Shown piece by piece: positions 61,833-64,000 of a DNA stretch of 64,000 bases (position 1 is the first letter of the stretch; each line of letters begins with the position of its first letter). The notes under the pieces were generated by a model. That model was not told the DNA's origin and did not search any database. It saw nothing but the letters and a program-made list of their open reading frames with translations. The stretch spans positions 558,001-622,000 of the forward strand of contig CAWKLQ010000008.1 of NCBI GenBank assembly GCA_963850525.1. The letters are read 5' to 3'. Source of the stretch: JAEMQF01 sp963850525. GTDB lineage: Bacteria > Pseudomonadota > Gammaproteobacteria > Burkholderiales > Burkholderiaceae_C. The translations under genes and the position numbers were made by a program.

Positions 61833-62537
61833 ATGGGGATGCGTTCGACCATGCACACCAGACCCATGCTCACCGATTGGCGTATGCCGCGTTGGCCCGT
61901 CATGGCCGCATTCGCCCTCGGGCTGGCGCTCGTTTTGGTGCCGGCGCTGGATGCGCCCGCTTTGGCACAAGACGGCGAACCCGATCACATCCGCGGCGAG
62001 ATCGTTTCGGTGGCGGGCGGGGCGATGCTCGTGAAAGCAAAGAACGGCAGAACGGTGCGGGTCACGCTGCCGGACAACCTCACCGTGATCAGCCTGAGCA
62101 AGGGCAGCTTCACCGAAGTCGACTTCGGGGTCTACGTCGGTGCGGTGGCGTACCAGCTGCACGAGTACAGCCCGATCGTTCGCGACTCGGCGGTCTGGCT
62201 GCACAAGGGCATGGAGCTGCGCATCATCGACGAGAAGCTGCGCGGCATCGCGATCGGCGAGAAGAAGTGGGATCTGACCGCCGTCTCGAAGATCGCGCAC
62301 GGCTGGGTCGACGACCTCGAAGACCGGGTGCTCTCGATCAAGTGGGGCCCGAGCGACTACGACGAGACCGACGTGGAAGTACCACGCGACGTGCCCATCC
62401 ACCGCATGGCGCTTGGCGATCCGAGCCTGCTCAAGCCCGGTACCCATGTTTTTGTGGGCGCGCACAAAGGCGCCGAAGGCAGGTACACCGCGGCTTTTGT
62501 TTTCTGTGGCAAGGACGGCGTCGTCCCGGCGTTGTGA
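61833..62537 (+). CDS. Secreted protein in the RND gene set
   Basis: 234 residues, 5 bases behind the permease. A long signal region ends near ALAQDGEPD. The mature part begins HIRGEIVSVAGGAMLVKAKNGRTVRVTLPDNLTV, which has the look of a DUF5666-like OB/beta-barrel fold; an all-beta domain continues to about 225. The function is unknown; position makes it an accessory of the pump. Several ATGs within the first 20 codons leave the start uncertain. Confidence 0.72.
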   Translation: MGMRSTMHTRPMLTDWRMPRWPVMAAFALGLALVLVPALDAPALAQDGEPDHIRGEIVSVAGGAMLVKAKNGRTVRVTLPDNLTVISLSKGSFTEVDFGVYVGAVAYQLHEYSPIVRDSAVWLHKGMELRIIDEKLRGIAIGEKKWDLTAVSKIAHGWVDDLEDRVLSIKWGPSDYDETDVEVPRDVPIHRMALGDPSLLKPGTHVFVGAHKGAEGRYTAAFVFCGKDGVVPAL

Positions 62538-62579
62538 CGGGTGTGTTTTGACTGTTGATCAGTGACTGGAGGCAATCGA

Positions 62580-63584
62580 ATGAAATCGCTAACCAAGGGT
62601 TCCATGCACCGGATCGGCAAGCGCCGACTCATGGTTTACAGCTCGATCGCCTCGGCGGCAATCGCTGCGCTCGCACTGAGCTACACCGCGCCGCGGGCAG
62701 CCGACGCGGCCGCCCCGGGGTCGGCCGCCAAGCCGGTCACGTTCGAAGCGCTGCCCAGTGGCGTCAAGCGCGTCACGTTGACGCCCAAGGCCGCGGAACG
62801 GCTGGGCATCGCGACCGGCAAGGTCGGCGAACAGACCGTCATCCGCAGGCAGATGGTCGGTGGCCTGGTGATTGCGCCGACGGATCCGAGGGCCGCACCG
62901 CAACCGGGCAGCGGCAAGGGAAGTAGCTTCGGCAGTTCGCAGCAAGCGCCGGCGCAGACCGCAGCGAACGCAACGGGAGGGAAACTGCCCAGCGTCGGGT
63001 TCGGTGGTTTTGGCGGGTTCGCCGGCGGCGCAGCCGCACTGCCCCCGTCGGCGCTGAAGACCGTCGCCGCGCCGATGGCACCCCCATCGCCCCCGCCCTC
63101 CGCGACGGGCGACGTTTGGGTGCTCATCAGCCTGTCCGCCTCGGAGTGGGAGCGCACCGTGAAAGACAAGCCGGCGCGCCTGCTGCCCCTGGGCACGCGC
63201 GCCGCGCTGCCGGGCGAGCTGCTTGCGATGCCTTCCGGGCTGCCACCCATCGAAGACCCGAAGCGCTCGATGCTCTCGGTGTACTACGTCGTTTCCGGCA
63301 AGGACCACGGGCTGGCGCTGAACACCCGCATGCGCGTCGAGCTGCCGATGATGGGAACTGAAGATAAGCAGAAGGTCGTGCCTTACAGCGCCGTCTACTA
63401 CGACGGCAAGGGCACGCCGTGGGTCTACGTCACGAGCAAGCCGCTCGTCTATGAGCGCCAGCGGATCGCGATCGAACGTGTCGCCGGCGACCTGGCCGTC
63501 CTGTCCGAGGGCCCGGCCGTGGGCACCGAAGTGGTCAACGTCGGCGCTGCAATGCTGTTCGGCACCGAGATCTTCGGCAAGTAA
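62580..63584 (+). CDS. RND periplasmic adaptor subunit, atypical
   Basis: 334 residues; ATG 62580 has GGAGG 7 bases upstream. After an N-terminal signal/anchor (about 13-40) come VTLTPKAAERLGIATGKVGEQTVIRRQMVGG (beta-barrel start of HlyD-like adaptors), a Gly/Ala/Pro linker (about 105-180) and VLISLSASEWERTVKDKPARL. The C-terminus VPYSAVYYDGKGTPWVYVTSKPLVYERQRIAIERV with GTEVVNVGAAMLFGTEIFG is the MFP membrane-proximal part. The lipoyl/alpha-hairpin part seems missing or very reduced. Confidence 0.78.
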   Translation: MKSLTKGSMHRIGKRRLMVYSSIASAAIAALALSYTAPRAADAAAPGSAAKPVTFEALPSGVKRVTLTPKAAERLGIATGKVGEQTVIRRQMVGGLVIAPTDPRAAPQPGSGKGSSFGSSQQAPAQTAANATGGKLPSVGFGGFGGFAGGAAALPPSALKTVAAPMAPPSPPPSATGDVWVLISLSASEWERTVKDKPARLLPLGTRAALPGELLAMPSGLPPIEDPKRSMLSVYYVVSGKDHGLALNTRMRVELPMMGTEDKQKVVPYSAVYYDGKGTPWVYVTSKPLVYERQRIAIERVAGDLAVLSEGPAVGTEVVNVGAAMLFGTEIFGK

Positions 63585-63595
63585 GGGAGACTGTC

Positions 63596-64000
63596 ATGTT
63601 TCGCTGGATCATCGCTTCGAGTTTGAATCTGCGCTTCCTGGTGCTGGCGGCGGCTGCGGCGCTGGTCGCCTTCGGCAGCGTGCAATTGCGCAAGATGCCG
63701 GTTGACGTCTTCCCCGAATTCGCTCCGCCCGTCGTGCAGGTGCAGACCGAGGCGCTCGGCCTGTCCGCGACGGAAGTGCAGGACCTGATTTCGATGAACC
63801 TCGAAGAGCTGCTGAGCGGCGTGCCGTGGCTCAAGTCGATCCGCTCGGAATCGGTGCCCGGTCTGTCGAAGATTCTGATGACGTTCGAGCGCGGCACCGA
63901 CATCATGCGCGCGCGCCAGATGATCCAGGAGCGCCTGACGCTGGCGTACACGCTGCCCAACGTGGCGCAGCCGCCGGTCATCCTGCAACCGATGTCGGCG
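63596..64000 (+). CDS. Second RND efflux permease (3' end outside window)
   Basis: The first 135 residues of a permease related to the one at 58687: MFRWIIASSLNLRFLVLAAAA and PVDVFPEFAPPVVQVQTEA, then LSATEVQDLISMNLEELLSGVPWLKSIRSES. ATG 63596 has AGGGAGA upstream. It lies 11 bases behind the adaptor gene. The rest is beyond the window, so completeness is unknown. Confidence 0.9.
   Translation, partial: MFRWIIASSLNLRFLVLAAAAALVAFGSVQLRKMPVDVFPEFAPPVVQVQTEALGLSATEVQDLISMNLEELLSGVPWLKSIRSESVPGLSKILMTFERGTDIMRARQMIQERLTLAYTLPNVAQPPVILQPMSA

Noticed and set aside
62541..62566. FNR-like site before the RND adaptor (TTGACTGTTGATCA)
   Set aside because: The right half reads GATCA and not ATCAA or GTCAA, so the dyad is broken.
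1..64000. CRISPR array, rRNA operon, riboswitch or prophage
   Set aside because: No regularly spaced direct repeats, no rRNA-like sequence, no recognisable riboswitch core in the gaps and no phage genes were seen.

Overview
The window is GC-rich chromosomal DNA from a betaproteobacterium of the order Burkholderiales. The signs are: the order dapA - bamC - MBL-fold hydrolase; the Burkholderiales-style 40-residue membrane protein behind an MFS transporter gene; a PPi-dependent phosphofructokinase; prfB with the classical +1 frameshift; strong third-position G/C in every gene; and AAAATCGC-type -10 regions. Nearly all of it reads as core genome. No rRNA, phage, transposase or CRISPR array was seen. 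A species name cannot be given from the sequence alone.

Layout. 1-8.6 kb: end of an MFS transporter, a methyltransferase, dapA, bamC, an MBL hydrolase, an alanine-rich lipoprotein, the ribosomal oxygenase roxA with a companion gene, a SlyD-like isomerase, dut and coaBC. 8.6-12 kb: a four-gene PhnDCEE-type ABC importer whose binding protein looks like the putative selenate branch. 12.2-15.7 kb: egtD, a CPA2-type antiporter and a YbdK-type carboxylate-amine ligase. 15.7-16.5 kb: non-coding, with two inverted copies of a roughly 240-bp self-complementary repeat. 16.5-28.7 kb: a secreted protein, a GNAT, alaS, an aldehyde dehydrogenase with an overlapping anchored delta-60-repeat protein, tRNA-Gly, a methyltransferase/HxlR pair, trmB, uppP, ridA, plsY, ybaK and an internally deleted aldo/keto reductase. 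28.8-38.3 kb: a secreted metalloprotease/beta-barrel protein, a DUF433/DUF5615 toxin-antitoxin pair, a zinc-ribbon remnant and a divergent CHAT-protease / CHASE2 / secreted-protein locus. 38.3-47.6 kb: an acyl-CoA synthetase, a GNAT, a hydrolase, prfB, a Phd/PIN toxin-antitoxin pair, pepN, PPi-PFK and tRNA-Thr. 47.7-58.4 kb: a VIT remnant, glucokinase, a P-type ATPase and universal stress protein diverging from two FNR-like boxes, a COX15-like protein, TrhA, hemerythrin, alanine dehydrogenase, a GYD protein, DUF454 and a beta-CASP hydrolase. 58.7-64 kb: a heavy-metal-type RND gene set with two permeases, the second cut by the window end.

The two most notable non-routine items are the following. 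(1) The inverted repeat pair at 15.77-16.39 kb: the two copies differ in sequence, but several internal arms change in step and stay complementary, which points to a conserved folded RNA or DNA element. (2) The CHAT-CHASE2 locus at 32.4-38.2 kb: a caspase-like protease with an export signal faces a CHASE2 membrane receptor that has no output domain and that overlaps a secreted beta-rich protein. This looks like a three-part envelope sensing or proteolysis unit of unknown role.
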